Positions 8,670 through 17,591 are shown, counted from the stretch's first letter. The stretch is 64,000 nucleotides of DNA from Rhabdothermincola salaria (GCF_021246445.1 NZ_JAJQXW010000002.1:1-64000); one strand, 5' to 3'. Notes: generated by a model not told the origin, from the sequence alone. Program-made: numbers and translations.

Positions 8670-9404
8670 ATGGACGTCGCCCTTCCCAGCTTCTACTACG
8701 AGCGCCTCTTCGAGGGCATGCTCGTCACCCTGCAGGTCCTGCTCTACGCCTTCCTCATCGGCGTGGCCCTCTCGATCATCCTCGGTGTCGCCCGCCTGTC
8801 CTCGAGCAAGACGGCCCGCACCCTGTCGCTGATCTGGATCGAGTTCACCCGCGGCATCTCGTCGATCGTGCTGCTGTTCTGGATGGCCTACGCCCTCCCG
8901 ATCCTGTTGGGAATCCGCCAGCCCAGCCTGCTGCTCATGGGCTCGATCGCGCTCGGCCTCAACATGGGCGGGTACGGCGGTGAGATCGTCCGCGGCGCCA
9001 TCCAGTCCGTGCCGAAGGGGCAGACGGAGGCGAGCATCGCCCTCAACCTCTCGGAGTTCCAGCGCCTCCGCTACGTGGTCCTGCCCCAGTCGCTGCGGGT
9101 CATCCTCCCGCCCATGGGCAACCTCACCATCGAGATCCTCAAGGGCACCGCTCTGGTGTCGCTCATCAGCCTGTCGGACCTGGCCTTCGAGGGCACCAAG
9201 CTGCGCACGAGCGGCCGCCTCAACCCCGACGCCCCGTCGGCCGCCATGTTGTTCCTCAACATCCTGCTCATCTACTTCGTCCTGTCCCAGATCATCAGCG
9301 GCCTGTACCGCCTGGCCGAGTGGCGTGTGAACCGGCGCTTCGAGGGAGCGCGTACGGAGGTCGAGCTGCCGGACGCCACCACGACGACCGCGGGGGCGGG
9401 CTGA
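8670..9404 (+). CDS. ehuC: Ectoine/hydroxyectoine-type ABC transporter permease
   Basis: The protein of about 244 residues has several transmembrane helices of the His/Glu/Gln/Arg permease type (HisM fold). The EAA loop reads GAIQSVPKGQTEASIALNLS. It forms the membrane channel with the EhuD-type permease. The ATG at 8670 is preferred over an upstream GTG at 8589, because that GTG would translate through the intercistronic hairpin. Its stop overlaps the next start by one base (TGATG), so the two permeases are translationally coupled. The tail is Thr/Ala-rich. Confidence 0.75.
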   Translation: MDVALPSFYYERLFEGMLVTLQVLLYAFLIGVALSIILGVARLSSSKTARTLSLIWIEFTRGISSIVLLFWMAYALPILLGIRQPSLLLMGSIALGLNMGGYGGEIVRGAIQSVPKGQTEASIALNLSEFQRLRYVVLPQSLRVILPPMGNLTIEILKGTALVSLISLSDLAFEGTKLRTSGRLNPDAPSAAMLFLNILLIYFVLSQIISGLYRLAEWRVNRRFEGARTEVELPDATTTTAGAG

Positions 9405-10300
9405 TGACCTCCACCACCGACCCCGAGCTCACCCCCTCGTCCGGGCACGACGACGACGTGGCCGGCGGGGAGGCGCCCGCCCACCACGACCTGACCCCAC
9501 CGAAGGTCCGCCCCTGGTGGCTGCACCCCAAGGCGCTCATCGGCGCCGGGATCGCCATCGTGGTGCTCGCCGTGCTGTGGCGCTTCGGCGGCGGGGACGT
9601 CCGCTTCAGCACCGACTCCCGGCCCGCGCCGGGCAGCACCTTCGACTGGAGCTACTTCTGGGCCCTGGTCCCCGACATGCTCCGAGGTCTGGCGGTCACG
9701 GTCCAGGCCACGCTGGCCGGGTTCGCGCTCGCCGCCGTGCTCGGCCTGGTGCTGGCCATCGCCCGCCGCTCCACGATCAAGGTCATCAGTTGGCCGGTGG
9801 CCGGGTTCATCGAGTTCGTGCGCAGCACGCCACTGCTCATCCAGCTGTTCTTCCTCTACTACGTGCTGCCCGGGTGGGGCTTCACGATGGAGGCCCTGGT
9901 CACCTTGATCCTGGGGCTCGGCATCCACTACGCCACCTACGCGTCGGAGGCGTACCGCGCCGGCATCGACAGCGTGCCCAAGGGGCAGTGGGAGGCCACC
10001 ACCGCCCTCAACCTCGGCCCGATCACCACCTGGTCGTCGGTGATCATCCCCCAGGCCATCCCCAACGTCCTGCCTGCGCTCGGCAACAACCTGATCGCCG
10101 CCTTCAAGGACGCCCCCCTCGGCGCGTCCATCCAGGTGACCGGCATCCTGGCCTTCGCCACCGCCGCGGCCGGGCGCAGCTTCGACGCCGGAGTCGAGCC
10201 CTACACGCTCATCGGCATCGGCTTCTTGATGGTCAGCATCCCCTCGGCCTTCGCCGTTCGACGACTGGAGAAGCGACTCGCGTATGAACGAACCAACTGA
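9404..10300 (+). CDS. ehuD: Ectoine/hydroxyectoine-type ABC transporter permease
   Basis: The 298-residue permease has a long charged cytoplasmic N-terminus (about 45 residues), one extra helix (LIGAGIAIVVLAVLW), then the conserved permease core with EFVRSTPLLIQLFFLYYVLP and the EAA loop GIDSVPKGQWEATTALNL. It pairs with the preceding permease. It overlaps the following ATPase gene by 17 bases. The strong conservation of the RSTPLLIQLFF motif supports the polar amino acid/ectoine subfamily. Confidence 0.78.
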   Translation: MTSTTDPELTPSSGHDDDVAGGEAPAHHDLTPPKVRPWWLHPKALIGAGIAIVVLAVLWRFGGGDVRFSTDSRPAPGSTFDWSYFWALVPDMLRGLAVTVQATLAGFALAAVLGLVLAIARRSTIKVISWPVAGFIEFVRSTPLLIQLFFLYYVLPGWGFTMEALVTLILGLGIHYATYASEAYRAGIDSVPKGQWEATTALNLGPITTWSSVIIPQAIPNVLPALGNNLIAAFKDAPLGASIQVTGILAFATAAAGRSFDAGVEPYTLIGIGFLMVSIPSAFAVRRLEKRLAYERTN

Positions 10301-11123
10301 CCCCATCGACGGCGGGGGGCCGACCACGGGCGCCGTGCCGACCTCCGGTTCCGACGTGCCTGCGGTCCGCATGTGCAACGTCCACAAGGCCTTCGGGGAC
10401 AACGTCGTGCTCAGTGATCTCGACCTCGACGTGGGATCCGGCGAGCGCGTCGTCATCATCGGCCCGAGCGGCTCGGGCAAGACGACCATCCTGCGGGTGA
10501 TCATGACCCTCGAGCGCCCCGACTCGGGCACCATCGAGGTCAACGGACGGCACCTCTACCACGAGGTGAAGCACGGCAAGCTCAAGCCCGCCGGCGAGAA
10601 GCACATCCGGGAGGTGCGCTCCGACGTCGGGATGGTCTTCCAGCACTTCGACCTGTTCCCCCACATGACGGCGCTCGAGAACATCACCCTGGCCCCCATC
10701 AAGGTCAAGGGCATGTCCAAGCACGACGCGCGGACCATGGCCATGGAGCTGCTCGAGAAGGTCGGCCTGTCCGCCCACGCCAACCACACCCCCGGCCAGC
10801 TGTCAGGCGGTCAGAAGCAGCGGGTGGCCATCGCCCGGGCCCTGGCCACCGAACCGGCGGTCATGCTCTTCGACGAGGTCACCTCGGCCCTCGACCCCGA
10901 GTTGGTCGGCGAGGTGCTCACCGTGCTGCGCGACATCGCCGAGGACGGCAAGACCACCATGATGCTCGTCACCCACGAGATGGGCTTCGCCAGCGAGGTG
11001 GCCGATCGGGTGCTCATGTTCGACGCCGGCCAGGTGATCGAGTCGGGCACCCCCAGCGAGGTGCTGCGCGACCCGCAGAACGAGCGGACCAAGGCCTTCC
11101 TGGGCGCCGTGTTCGAGCACTGA
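10284..11123 (+). CDS. ehuA: Ectoine/hydroxyectoine-type ABC transporter ATP-binding protein
   Basis: The 279-residue ABC ATPase has Walker A GPSGSGKTT (60-68), Q-loop Q120, signature LSGGQ (173-177), Walker B VMLFDE (193-198) and a switch His in LVTHEMGF. A Pro/Thr-rich N-terminal extension of about 25 residues precedes the domain. It powers import by the EhuC/EhuD channel. The start codon lies inside ehuD, so expression is coupled. It is the last gene of the operon; no eut-type ectoine breakdown genes follow in the window. Confidence 0.82.
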   Translation: MNEPTDPIDGGGPTTGAVPTSGSDVPAVRMCNVHKAFGDNVVLSDLDLDVGSGERVVIIGPSGSGKTTILRVIMTLERPDSGTIEVNGRHLYHEVKHGKLKPAGEKHIREVRSDVGMVFQHFDLFPHMTALENITLAPIKVKGMSKHDARTMAMELLEKVGLSAHANHTPGQLSGGQKQRVAIARALATEPAVMLFDEVTSALDPELVGEVLTVLRDIAEDGKTTMMLVTHEMGFASEVADRVLMFDAGQVIESGTPSEVLRDPQNERTKAFLGAVFEH

Positions 11124-11182
11124 CCACGAAAGGCCGCCCGCTGGCGACGGAGCGGACCGGCGCCGTGATGCCGCGCGAGCGC

Positions 11183-11785
11183 TCAGTAGGCCGTGAGGGT
11201 GCGGCCGAGGCGGTCGAGCGTGGACAGCGCCCGGGGGTTGCGGGCCACTCGCCGATAGAGGCGCTCGGCGAGGTCGTCGGCCTCACGAGCCTCGGCGGCG
11301 GCCTCGAGATCGGCGCCGAACTGGGCCACGATCCGACGCTCGGCCTCCAGCACCTCGGCGGTGGGCTCGGGGTTCGGGAGGTCGAGCGGCAGCTCGTCGA
11401 GCTCGTCCGCGTCGAACCAGATGAACTGGTTGGCCACGTCGACGTCGAGGTGGACCTCACCGGTGTCGACCCCGTCGCCGGGCTCGCCCTCGAGGGCCTC
11501 GTCGTCGTCGTAGGGCAGCACGAAGTGGGCCATCGGCCGCCCGTCGAACGGGCTCGGCCGGGTGCCCGGTCCGGCCGCCCGGGCCAGCTCCCACAGGCGG
11601 GCGATCTCGTCCTCCTGGAGGCGCTCGTAGGACTCCGACAGGGTCATGGCCAGCCCATGGCCGGCAGGGCACGACCACCGGTCGAGCGCGCCGTGGCTGC
11701 CGAGCCGGAGCTCCAGGCCGCAGTCGGGGCACCGGGGCATGGTCACGGGCACCGACGGCCGGCGTGAGGGCGGGGTGGACGTCAC
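11183..11785 (-). CDS. Zinc-ribbon protein of unknown function
   Basis: The 200-residue protein has an N-terminal zinc ribbon (CPDCGLEL and WSCPAGHGLAM, about residues 19-46), as in TFIIB-type zinc-ribbon proteins. An acidic middle and a helical charged C-terminus follow. I do not recognise the rest. The GTG at 11785 is supported by TAGCGT placed exactly 6 bases upstream, which predicts a leaderless mRNA; the first ATG in frame is at 11740. It is convergent with ehuA and shows no clear functional link to it. Confidence 0.6.
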   Translation of the reverse strand: MTSTPPSRRPSVPVTMPRCPDCGLELRLGSHGALDRWSCPAGHGLAMTLSESYERLQEDEIARLWELARAAGPGTRPSPFDGRPMAHFVLPYDDDEALEGEPGDGVDTGEVHLDVDVANQFIWFDADELDELPLDLPNPEPTAEVLEAERRIVAQFGADLEAAAEAREADDLAERLYRRVARNPRALSTLDRLGRTLTAY

Positions 11786-11843
11786 GCCCGAACGCTACCC
11801 CAGCAGGTGCGCTGACGACCGGCTCCCCGGCGGCCTGCCGGGA

Positions 11844-12557
11844 TCAGAGCGGGACCAGCTCGAAGCCGACGGCGGCGGCCACGCCGAGGAGGGGACCGGA
11901 CTCCTCGGCCATGCCCCGCAGGAAGGGTTCGGGGTCCTTGCCCACGGTGCCCTCCGGGAGGGCGTCGAGGTAGGACTGGTGGGCGCGCAGCGACGCCACT
12001 CCAGCATCGATGGTGTCGGTGACGTCGACCGCGTGGGTCACCTCGGGCGATCCGGCGAACACGGCGAAGCGCGTCCCGCTCCACGGGTCGCCCCCCGCCC
12101 CGGGGAACAACCACCGGTTGCCCGCGTCGCGGGCGGCGTCGATCAGGGCCGTGCCCACCACCCGGTGGTCGACGTGGTTGAACCCCGCCGGCCACCGGTC
12201 GCGGAAGTTGATGCCGATCAGCACGTCGGGTCGGTGCCGGCGGATGCTCGCGGCCAGATCCCGCCGGAGCTCGATGGAGGGCTCCACCAACCCGTCGGGA
12301 TGGGTGAGGAACTCCACCTCCTGGACCCCGACGACCTCGGCCGAACGACGCTCGTCCTCCTGGCGCAGTCGGGCGCACTCGTCGGGCGCCAGCGAGTCGA
12401 TGCCGGCTTCGCCGGACGTGACCAGGCAGTACACGACGGTCTTGCCCTGACCGGTCCAACGGGCGATCGCGCTCGCCGCGCCGTACTCGAGGTCGTCGGG
12501 GTGGGCCACCACCGCCAACGCCCGCTGCCAGTCCTCCGGTACCTGTTCGACGACCAT
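11844..12557 (-). CDS. PIG-L family deacetylase
   Basis: The 237-residue protein shows the LmbE/PIG-L zinc site: AHPDDLE near residue 18 and a distal HVDHR His pair. The family deacetylates N-acetylglucosamine-type substrates; actinobacterial members include MshB (mycothiol synthesis) and Mca. The substrate is not evident from context. The ATG at 12557 lies 5 bases after a TAGGGT hexamer, consistent with a leaderless transcript. Confidence 0.85.
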   Translation of the reverse strand: MVVEQVPEDWQRALAVVAHPDDLEYGAASAIARWTGQGKTVVYCLVTSGEAGIDSLAPDECARLRQEDERRSAEVVGVQEVEFLTHPDGLVEPSIELRRDLAASIRRHRPDVLIGINFRDRWPAGFNHVDHRVVGTALIDAARDAGNRWLFPGAGGDPWSGTRFAVFAGSPEVTHAVDVTDTIDAGVASLRAHQSYLDALPEGTVGKDPEPFLRGMAEESGPLLGVAAAVGFELVPL

Positions 12558-12606
12558 GCCCAACCCTAGTGATCCGGCCCAGGGACGGGCGGACGGACGG
12601 GATGTG

Positions 12607-13824
12607 TCAGCCGAAGCGGTCGGCGAGGTGCTCGACCTGGCCGTCGTGGTGATCGAGCAGCACGTCGTTGTAGTGGCGCCCGCCGCGGTGGTGGCCGCCC
12701 TCGGGCGGGACGAAGGCCAGCAGGGCGCTGACCCGGTGGGGCCCCTGGGAAGAGGTCGGGGGCAGCGACGCATGCATGAGGTCGGAGTAGTGCAGCGAGA
12801 CGTCGCCCGCGGCGACGGTGACGGGGACCCCGGTGGGGGCGGCGTGGTGGCGTCCGTCGACGAACGGGAACGTCCCCCGGTGCGAACCGGGCAGCACCCG
12901 CAGCTCCCCCGCCTCCGGGGTGCCCTCGGTGAGGCAGATGGTGACGATCACCGTGGGGCAGTTCAGGGCGTGCCCGCCGAGGCCGCAGTCGCGATGCCAG
13001 GGAAGGTCGGCCAGGCCCTCCACCACGTCGGGCCGCTTCCACAGCACGGTGCCGCTGTCGAGGGCGTCGGGATCGCGGCCTACGAGCGGCTCGGGCACCA
13101 CCGAACGGAGGGCAGCGATGCGGGGATCGTCGGAGAGGCCCCGGAACCGCTCGAAGCGGTTGGCGTCGAGGACCCGGCACAGCACCTCGCGTCCCGAGCT
13201 GTCGCGACCCCACCACGACGCGCCGTCGCCCGGGGTCGCCTCGGCCTGCATGACCTCTGCGTCGGCCAGCATCGCCTCGACCTCCTCGGCGGCGAACACC
13301 CCGCGCACCACCAGGTAGCCGGCCGTGGTGAGGAAGTGGCGCAGCGTGTCGGGCCGACGCTCGCAGTCGTCGAGGGTGAACGACCGGGTGGGGTCGAGTG
13401 GGGACCCGTCGGTGTCGCGGAGGTCGACGCGGTCGGGGTCGAACGGGGGCAGGCCGTGGAACATGGCTCGCAGGCCCGGCTCCCACCGCACGAAGCGCAG
13501 CGGCTTGCCCCGGGTGGCGGTGGCCCGACCGCTGTAGAAGAGCCCGGGGGCGGTGTCGAGGTCGGAGATCAGACCCAACCACGAGTCGAGGTCCATCTCG
13601 ATCACCGTGTCGGCATCGTCGCCGGGCCGCACCGTGACGGTGCCGTCCTCGGGCACGAAGGTGTAGGCGCCGGCCGGGGTGGAGATGGCCAGCGAGCCGA
13701 GGGCCACGACGTCGGGGAGGGCCAGCGGCCCGTTGCCGGCGGCGAGTCGGGCCGGCAGCTCGACGGTGTGGAAGTACTGGAACGACCCGGCGTCGGCGGT
13801 CAAGGGCGTGGCGGTCGCAGCCAT
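12607..13824 (-). CDS. SCP2-like domain fused to a phytanoyl-CoA dioxygenase (PhyH) family oxygenase
   Basis: The first about 125 residues resemble a sterol-carrier-protein-2 fold (IEMDLDSWLGLISDLDTAPG then FYSGRATATRGKPLRFVRW). The rest is an Fe(II)/2-oxoglutarate oxygenase with the facial triad H277-x-D279 in WHRD and distal H351, and a candidate 2-oxoglutarate-binding R364. It probably hydroxylates a lipid or acyl substrate held by the carrier-like domain. TAGGCT ends 6 bases before the ATG. Domain order is visible; the substrate is inferred from family behaviour only. Confidence 0.75.
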   Translation of the reverse strand: MAATATPLTADAGSFQYFHTVELPARLAAGNGPLALPDVVALGSLAISTPAGAYTFVPEDGTVTVRPGDDADTVIEMDLDSWLGLISDLDTAPGLFYSGRATATRGKPLRFVRWEPGLRAMFHGLPPFDPDRVDLRDTDGSPLDPTRSFTLDDCERRPDTLRHFLTTAGYLVVRGVFAAEEVEAMLADAEVMQAEATPGDGASWWGRDSSGREVLCRVLDANRFERFRGLSDDPRIAALRSVVPEPLVGRDPDALDSGTVLWKRPDVVEGLADLPWHRDCGLGGHALNCPTVIVTICLTEGTPEAGELRVLPGSHRGTFPFVDGRHHAAPTGVPVTVAAGDVSLHYSDLMHASLPPTSSQGPHRVSALLAFVPPEGGHHRGGRHYNDVLLDHHDGQVEHLADRFG

Positions 13825-13956
13825 CGGTCCAGCCTAGGGCGCCGCCGCTCACATGTGACGGGCGTCTCACCTGACCCCGGGGCGACCCGCGGCCGGGGCC
13901 CACCCCCACCCCGGGGATCCGCTCCGGTCGTGGCCGATCCCGGCGAGACTGGGCCC

Positions 13957-15171
13957 ATGACCCACCGGGGACCGCTGGAACGAGTGCTGGGCGCCATCGT
14001 GCAACCCGTCGTCGGCGCGGTCGACGTCGACGACGTGGTGAGCCAGGTCGACATCGACCAACTCGTCGCGGAGGTCGACGTGGACGCCGTCATCCGGCGT
14101 GTCGACGTCGACGACGTGGTCAAGCGCGTCGACGTCGACGACGTGATCCGGCGCGTCGACGTGAACTCGGTGATGGACAGGGTGGACGTCGACGGGGTGG
14201 TGCAACGCGTCGACGTGAACGGTCTCGTCGATCGCGTCGACGCCAACGCGCTCGTGGCCCGCGTCGACCCCAACGCCCTCGTCGCGCGCCTCGACGTCGA
14301 CGAGCTGATGGCCCGGGTTGACGTCGAGGCCCTCATGGCCCGCGTCGACCTCGACGACCTCCTCGCCCGGGTCGACCTCGACCAGCTGCTCGCTCGCGTC
14401 GACCTCGACGCCGTGCTGGCCCGCGTCGACGTCGAGACGCTCGTCCGTCGGGCCAACATCGACGCCATCGTGCGCAACGCCAGCCGCGGCGTGTTCGCCA
14501 CCACCATCGACCTCGTCCGCCGGCAGCTCGTGGGGCTGGACTTCCTCGCGACCAGGCTCGTCGCCCGGGTCTTCCGGCGGGCGCCCGACCAGACGACCCT
14601 CGTCAGCGGCACGGTCACCGGACGGGTCGGGGGACCGATCAGCCGCCTGGTCGCCTTCGTGATCGACACCGCGCTGCTCAGCCTCGCCTACGGCCTCTTC
14701 GCCGCCTTCTTCGTGTTCGTCGCCCAGGCCATCACGGGACGATCCGTGGAGGCGCCCGACCTCGGGGCGGCCGTCGTGGGCAGCTACACGTTCCTCGGCT
14801 TCCTCTACTACTGGATCGGTCTCAGCATCACGGGCAAGTCGGTCGGCAAGGGCCTGGTGGGCCTTCGGGTGGTGGCCAACGACCGGTCCCCCATCACCCC
14901 CGGGCGCGCCGCGGTGCGCATGATCGTCTACCCCTTCAGCTTCATCCTGGGGCTCGGCCTCATCCCGATCGTCACCGGTCGTCGCCATCGGGCGCTCCAC
15001 GACGTGGCCGGTCGCGACGTCGTGCTCTACGACTGGGGTGACCGACCCGCCGAGATGCCCGCGCCGCTCACCGCCTTCCTGCGCCGTCAGGCCGGCATCG
15101 ACCTCGACGAGCCCGCCCCGGCCGGGGTGTCGCCGCCGTCGGACCCTCCGTCGACCCCTTCGGCCGCCTGA
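13957..15171 (+). CDS. RDD family membrane protein with 17 nonapeptide repeats
   Basis: The 404-residue protein begins with a short leader (MTHRGPLERVLGAIVQP), then 17 uninterrupted 9-residue repeats of the form VDVDxVVxR (residues 22-174), a charged linker, and an RDD domain with hydrophobic helices (RLVAFVIDTALLSLAYGLF, TFLGFLYYWIGLSI, GKSVGKGLVGLRVV). The tail is Pro/Ser-rich. RDD proteins have been linked to transport and envelope maturation, but this one has no assigned role. The repeats probably form a soluble, regularly alternating solenoid or fibre. GAGACT lies 6 bases before the ATG. Confidence 0.75.
   Translation: MTHRGPLERVLGAIVQPVVGAVDVDDVVSQVDIDQLVAEVDVDAVIRRVDVDDVVKRVDVDDVIRRVDVNSVMDRVDVDGVVQRVDVNGLVDRVDANALVARVDPNALVARLDVDELMARVDVEALMARVDLDDLLARVDLDQLLARVDLDAVLARVDVETLVRRANIDAIVRNASRGVFATTIDLVRRQLVGLDFLATRLVARVFRRAPDQTTLVSGTVTGRVGGPISRLVAFVIDTALLSLAYGLFAAFFVFVAQAITGRSVEAPDLGAAVVGSYTFLGFLYYWIGLSITGKSVGKGLVGLRVVANDRSPITPGRAAVRMIVYPFSFILGLGLIPIVTGRRHRALHDVAGRDVVLYDWGDRPAEMPAPLTAFLRRQAGIDLDEPAPAGVSPPSDPPSTPSAA
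14020..14478 (+). repeat. Seventeen in-frame 27-bp tandem repeats
   Basis: The stretch encodes residues 22-174 of the RDD protein. Each 27-base unit starts near GTCGAC and encodes V-D-[VLI]-[DN]-x-[VL]-[VLM]-x-R. Units diverge gradually: early ones are VDVDDVVKR-like and later ones VDLDDLLAR-like, with the last reading ANIDAIVRN. Confidence 0.9.
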
Positions 15172-15229
15172 TCGCCGCCCTCCAGGCGAGCGCCCGCCGG
15201 CCCGCCGGCGTCCCTGCCAGCATGGGGCC

Positions 15230-15637
15230 ATGAGCGATCCCGAGGTCTTCCACCTGCCGGACGTGCCCGTGCACCTGGGCCTCGGGGCCCGCGCCGTGCC
15301 CCAGGAGCGCTTCGACGGGTCCCTCGCCTGGTACGACCGCTACGTCGAGCGCACCGACGCCGACGGCAGCGAGGGCCGCCTCGTGTCCATGGCCACGTTC
15401 GACGCGCCCTGGGTGGTGTGGGAGGTGCACCCCAGCGGCGACGAGCTGGTGGTGTGCCTGACGGGCACCATCACCTTGCACCAGGAGCACCCGGACGGGA
15501 CCGAGTCCATGGCGGTGCTGCACCCCGGCGACGCCGTGGTCAACGCGCCGGGCGTGTGGCACACCGCCGACGTCGACGAGCGGGCCATCGCCCTGTTCGT
15601 GACCGCCGGGGTCGGGACCGAGCACCGCCCGCGGTGA
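15230..15637 (+). CDS. Small cupin-domain protein
   Basis: The 135-residue protein is a single cupin barrel: WVVWEVHPSGDELVVCLTG (motif 1, with one His and an ELVV stretch) and HPGDAVVNAPGVWHTADV (motif 2). It may bind a metal and a small ligand, or act as a sugar-type or polyketide-cyclase-like enzyme; no specific reaction can be named. A CAGCAT hexamer ends 6 bases before the ATG. It follows the RDD gene by about 58 bases and may be cotranscribed. Confidence 0.7.
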   Translation: MSDPEVFHLPDVPVHLGLGARAVPQERFDGSLAWYDRYVERTDADGSEGRLVSMATFDAPWVVWEVHPSGDELVVCLTGTITLHQEHPDGTESMAVLHPGDAVVNAPGVWHTADVDERAIALFVTAGVGTEHRPR

Positions 15638-15649
15638 CCGCCGCGGGCG
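15626..15649. terminator. Candidate terminator hairpin overlapping the cupin stop codon
   Basis: Arms 15626-15634 and 15641-15649 form a perfect 9-bp GC stem with a 6-base loop. It lies between convergent genes and has no T-tract. Confidence 0.4.
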
Positions 15650-15670
15650 CGGGTGGGGCCCCGGTGGCGG

Positions 15671-16603
15671 TCAGGGCTCCAACACGACCTTGATGGCGCC
15701 GGCGGCCCGATCGGCCGCCACCGCGAACGCCTCGGCCGCGGCGTCGAGCGGGAAGCGGTGGGTGATCACCGCATCGGCCAGGTCGGGGCGGGCCCCCAGG
15801 ATCGTGGCGGCCACGTCGATGTCGCGGGAGGGCCCCACCCGGCCGTACATGGTGGACGGGACCAGGGAGACCTCCTTCATGGTGACGGCCAGGCCGGGCA
15901 TGGTGACGTCGCCGTCCCAGTAGCTCCCGAGCAGGACGACGGTGCCACCGGGTCGGGTGGCGTCGACGGCCCGGGCGAGCGCCGAGACGGAGCCGGCGGC
16001 TTCGACCACCACGTCGTAGTGGCCCTCGACCTCCCCGGCCCCCAGACGGGCGGCCGCCTCACGTTGACGGTCGTGGCGGGCCTCGAGGTCGACGGTGGCC
16101 CCGGCGGCCTGGGCCGCCACCAGGGCCATCTGCCCGATGGTGCCGCCCCCGACGACGGCGACGCGGTCGCCCCCGCCGACGCCGCCGCGGCGCACACCGT
16201 GCACGGCGACCGCCAAGGGTTCGACCAGGCTGGCGTCGGCCAGGGCGACGCCGCCGGGCAGGCGGGCCACGGCCGACTCCGGCACGAGCACCTGGTCGGC
16301 CATGCCGCCGTCGAGACCCACGCCCAGGACGATGGCCGGGCCGAGCACGCAGCGGGCGTGGTCGCCGCCCACGCAGGCCGGGCACACGCCGCACGGGGCC
16401 AGGGGCTCGACGGCCACGGGGGTGCCGTCGGGGAGCGTGCCCGCCACCTCGTGGCCGAAGGTGAGGGGGAGCCCGAGGCCCAACAGGTGGAGGTCGGACC
16501 CGCAGATGCCGGCCGAGGCCACCGTCACCCGGACGCCCTCGCCGACGGGCGGATCGACGTCGACCACGACCGGGTGGCCCTCGTGGCAGCGCACCGCCCG
16601 CAT
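15671..16603 (-). CDS. Zinc-dependent medium-chain alcohol/polyol dehydrogenase
   Basis: The 310-residue MDR protein has the catalytic zinc region GICGSDLHLL and GHEVAG, a four-cysteine structural zinc lobe (CGVCPACVGGDHARC) and a Rossmann VVGGGTIGQM motif. It should oxidise a secondary alcohol or polyol with NAD(P), like sorbitol or threonine dehydrogenases. At 310 residues it is slightly short for the family. Its start is 16 bases after the corA stop, so it is likely the second gene of a corA operon. Confidence 0.8.
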   Translation of the reverse strand: MRAVRCHEGHPVVVDVDPPVGEGVRVTVASAGICGSDLHLLGLGLPLTFGHEVAGTLPDGTPVAVEPLAPCGVCPACVGGDHARCVLGPAIVLGVGLDGGMADQVLVPESAVARLPGGVALADASLVEPLAVAVHGVRRGGVGGGDRVAVVGGGTIGQMALVAAQAAGATVDLEARHDRQREAAARLGAGEVEGHYDVVVEAAGSVSALARAVDATRPGGTVVLLGSYWDGDVTMPGLAVTMKEVSLVPSTMYGRVGPSRDIDVAATILGARPDLADAVITHRFPLDAAAEAFAVAADRAAGAIKVVLEP

Positions 16604-16619
16604 CAGGACCGCACCCCCG

Positions 16620-17591
16620 TCACAACCAGCCCGCCTTGCGAAACCGGGAGTACATGAACCCGCACACGACCACCATGAACCCGACCACCAGGAAGTAGCC
16701 GTACTGGTAGTCGAGCTCGGGGAGGTTCTCGAAGTTCATGCCGTAGATGCCGGCGATCATGGTCGGCACCGCGGCGATGGCCACCCAGGCCGAGATCTTG
16801 CGCATGTCCCGGTTCTGTTGCACCGAGATCTGGGCCAGGGAGGCATCGAGCGCGCTGGTCAGCAGGTCCGACAGCGTGCGGGCCCGGTTGACGCTGCGGT
16901 CGAGGAGGTCGGCTGCCTCCTCGAGCTCGGCGATCACGTCGGGCGACCAGAACACCCGCCGCCGGCGGACCAACCGGTCGAGCGGTTCGTCGAGGGCGTC
17001 GGTGGCGACCGACATCTCCCGCACCTGGCGCTTCAGCTGGTACACCCGCTTCACGGGCCGTCGGGGCGACTCGTCGAACACCTCCTTCTCCACGTCGAGA
17101 GCGGCTCGCTCGAAGGCATCGAGCACGGGGCGGTAGTCCTCCACCACCTGGCTCACGATGGCGGCCAGCACCGCCGGCGGCCCCAGGGCCAGCTGCTCGG
17201 GGTCGGCCTCGAGCTCGCGACGGGTGCCCGAGAGCGGGCTGGCCTGGCCGTGGCGCACCGACAGCACGAACGAGGTGCCGATGATCACGGACAATTCGCC
17301 GAGCTTGACCTCACCGAGCGCCGTGTTCATGTGGGCGGTGCGCAGCACCAGCGTGGACTGGTCGCCGTCGACCGCGAAGACGGGTCGTTCGTGAGGGGCG
17401 AGCACCTCCTCGACCTCGAGGTCCTGGACCCCGAACAGCTGGAAGCCCTCGGCCAGCTCTTCCTCCGACGGCATGCGCAGGCCCAGCCAGACGAAGGTGT
17501 CGGGCCGTCCCATCCAGTCGCCGATCTCGGCGAGGTGCAGCCGGCCGGTCACGCGCTTGCCGTGCTCGTACGCGGCGCAGTCGACGATCAC
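16620..17591 (-). CDS. corA: CorA-type Mg2+/Co2+ transporter
   Basis: The protein of about 323 residues has a large soluble N-terminal domain and two C-terminal helices. The first (AIAAVPTMIAGIYGMNF) ends in the GMN selectivity motif of CorA, and the second is FLVVGFMVVVCGFMY. It forms a pentameric divalent-cation channel. I prefer the GTG at 17591, because TACGAT stands exactly 6 bases before it; an in-frame ATG at 17627 would add 12 residues. It is divergent from the MMPL gene. Confidence 0.88.
   Translation of the reverse strand: MIVDCAAYEHGKRVTGRLHLAEIGDWMGRPDTFVWLGLRMPSEEELAEGFQLFGVQDLEVEEVLAPHERPVFAVDGDQSTLVLRTAHMNTALGEVKLGELSVIIGTSFVLSVRHGQASPLSGTRRELEADPEQLALGPPAVLAAIVSQVVEDYRPVLDAFERAALDVEKEVFDESPRRPVKRVYQLKRQVREMSVATDALDEPLDRLVRRRRVFWSPDVIAELEEAADLLDRSVNRARTLSDLLTSALDASLAQISVQQNRDMRKISAWVAIAAVPTMIAGIYGMNFENLPELDYQYGYFLVVGFMVVVCGFMYSRFRKAGWL

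Noticed and set aside
11124-11182. Gap between convergent ehuA and zinc-ribbon genes searched for a terminator
   Set aside because: No stable hairpin was found by eye.
12556-13956. Long plus-strand open frame running opposite the PhyH gene into the RDD gene
   Set aside because: It is antisense to a clear oxygenase gene with low-complexity composition; the RDD protein starts at 13957, where repeats and a promoter-like hexamer begin.
14020-14478. Regular short tandem repeats that could suggest a CRISPR array
   Set aside because: The 27-base units are in frame, encode a continuous protein repeat and have no unique spacers.
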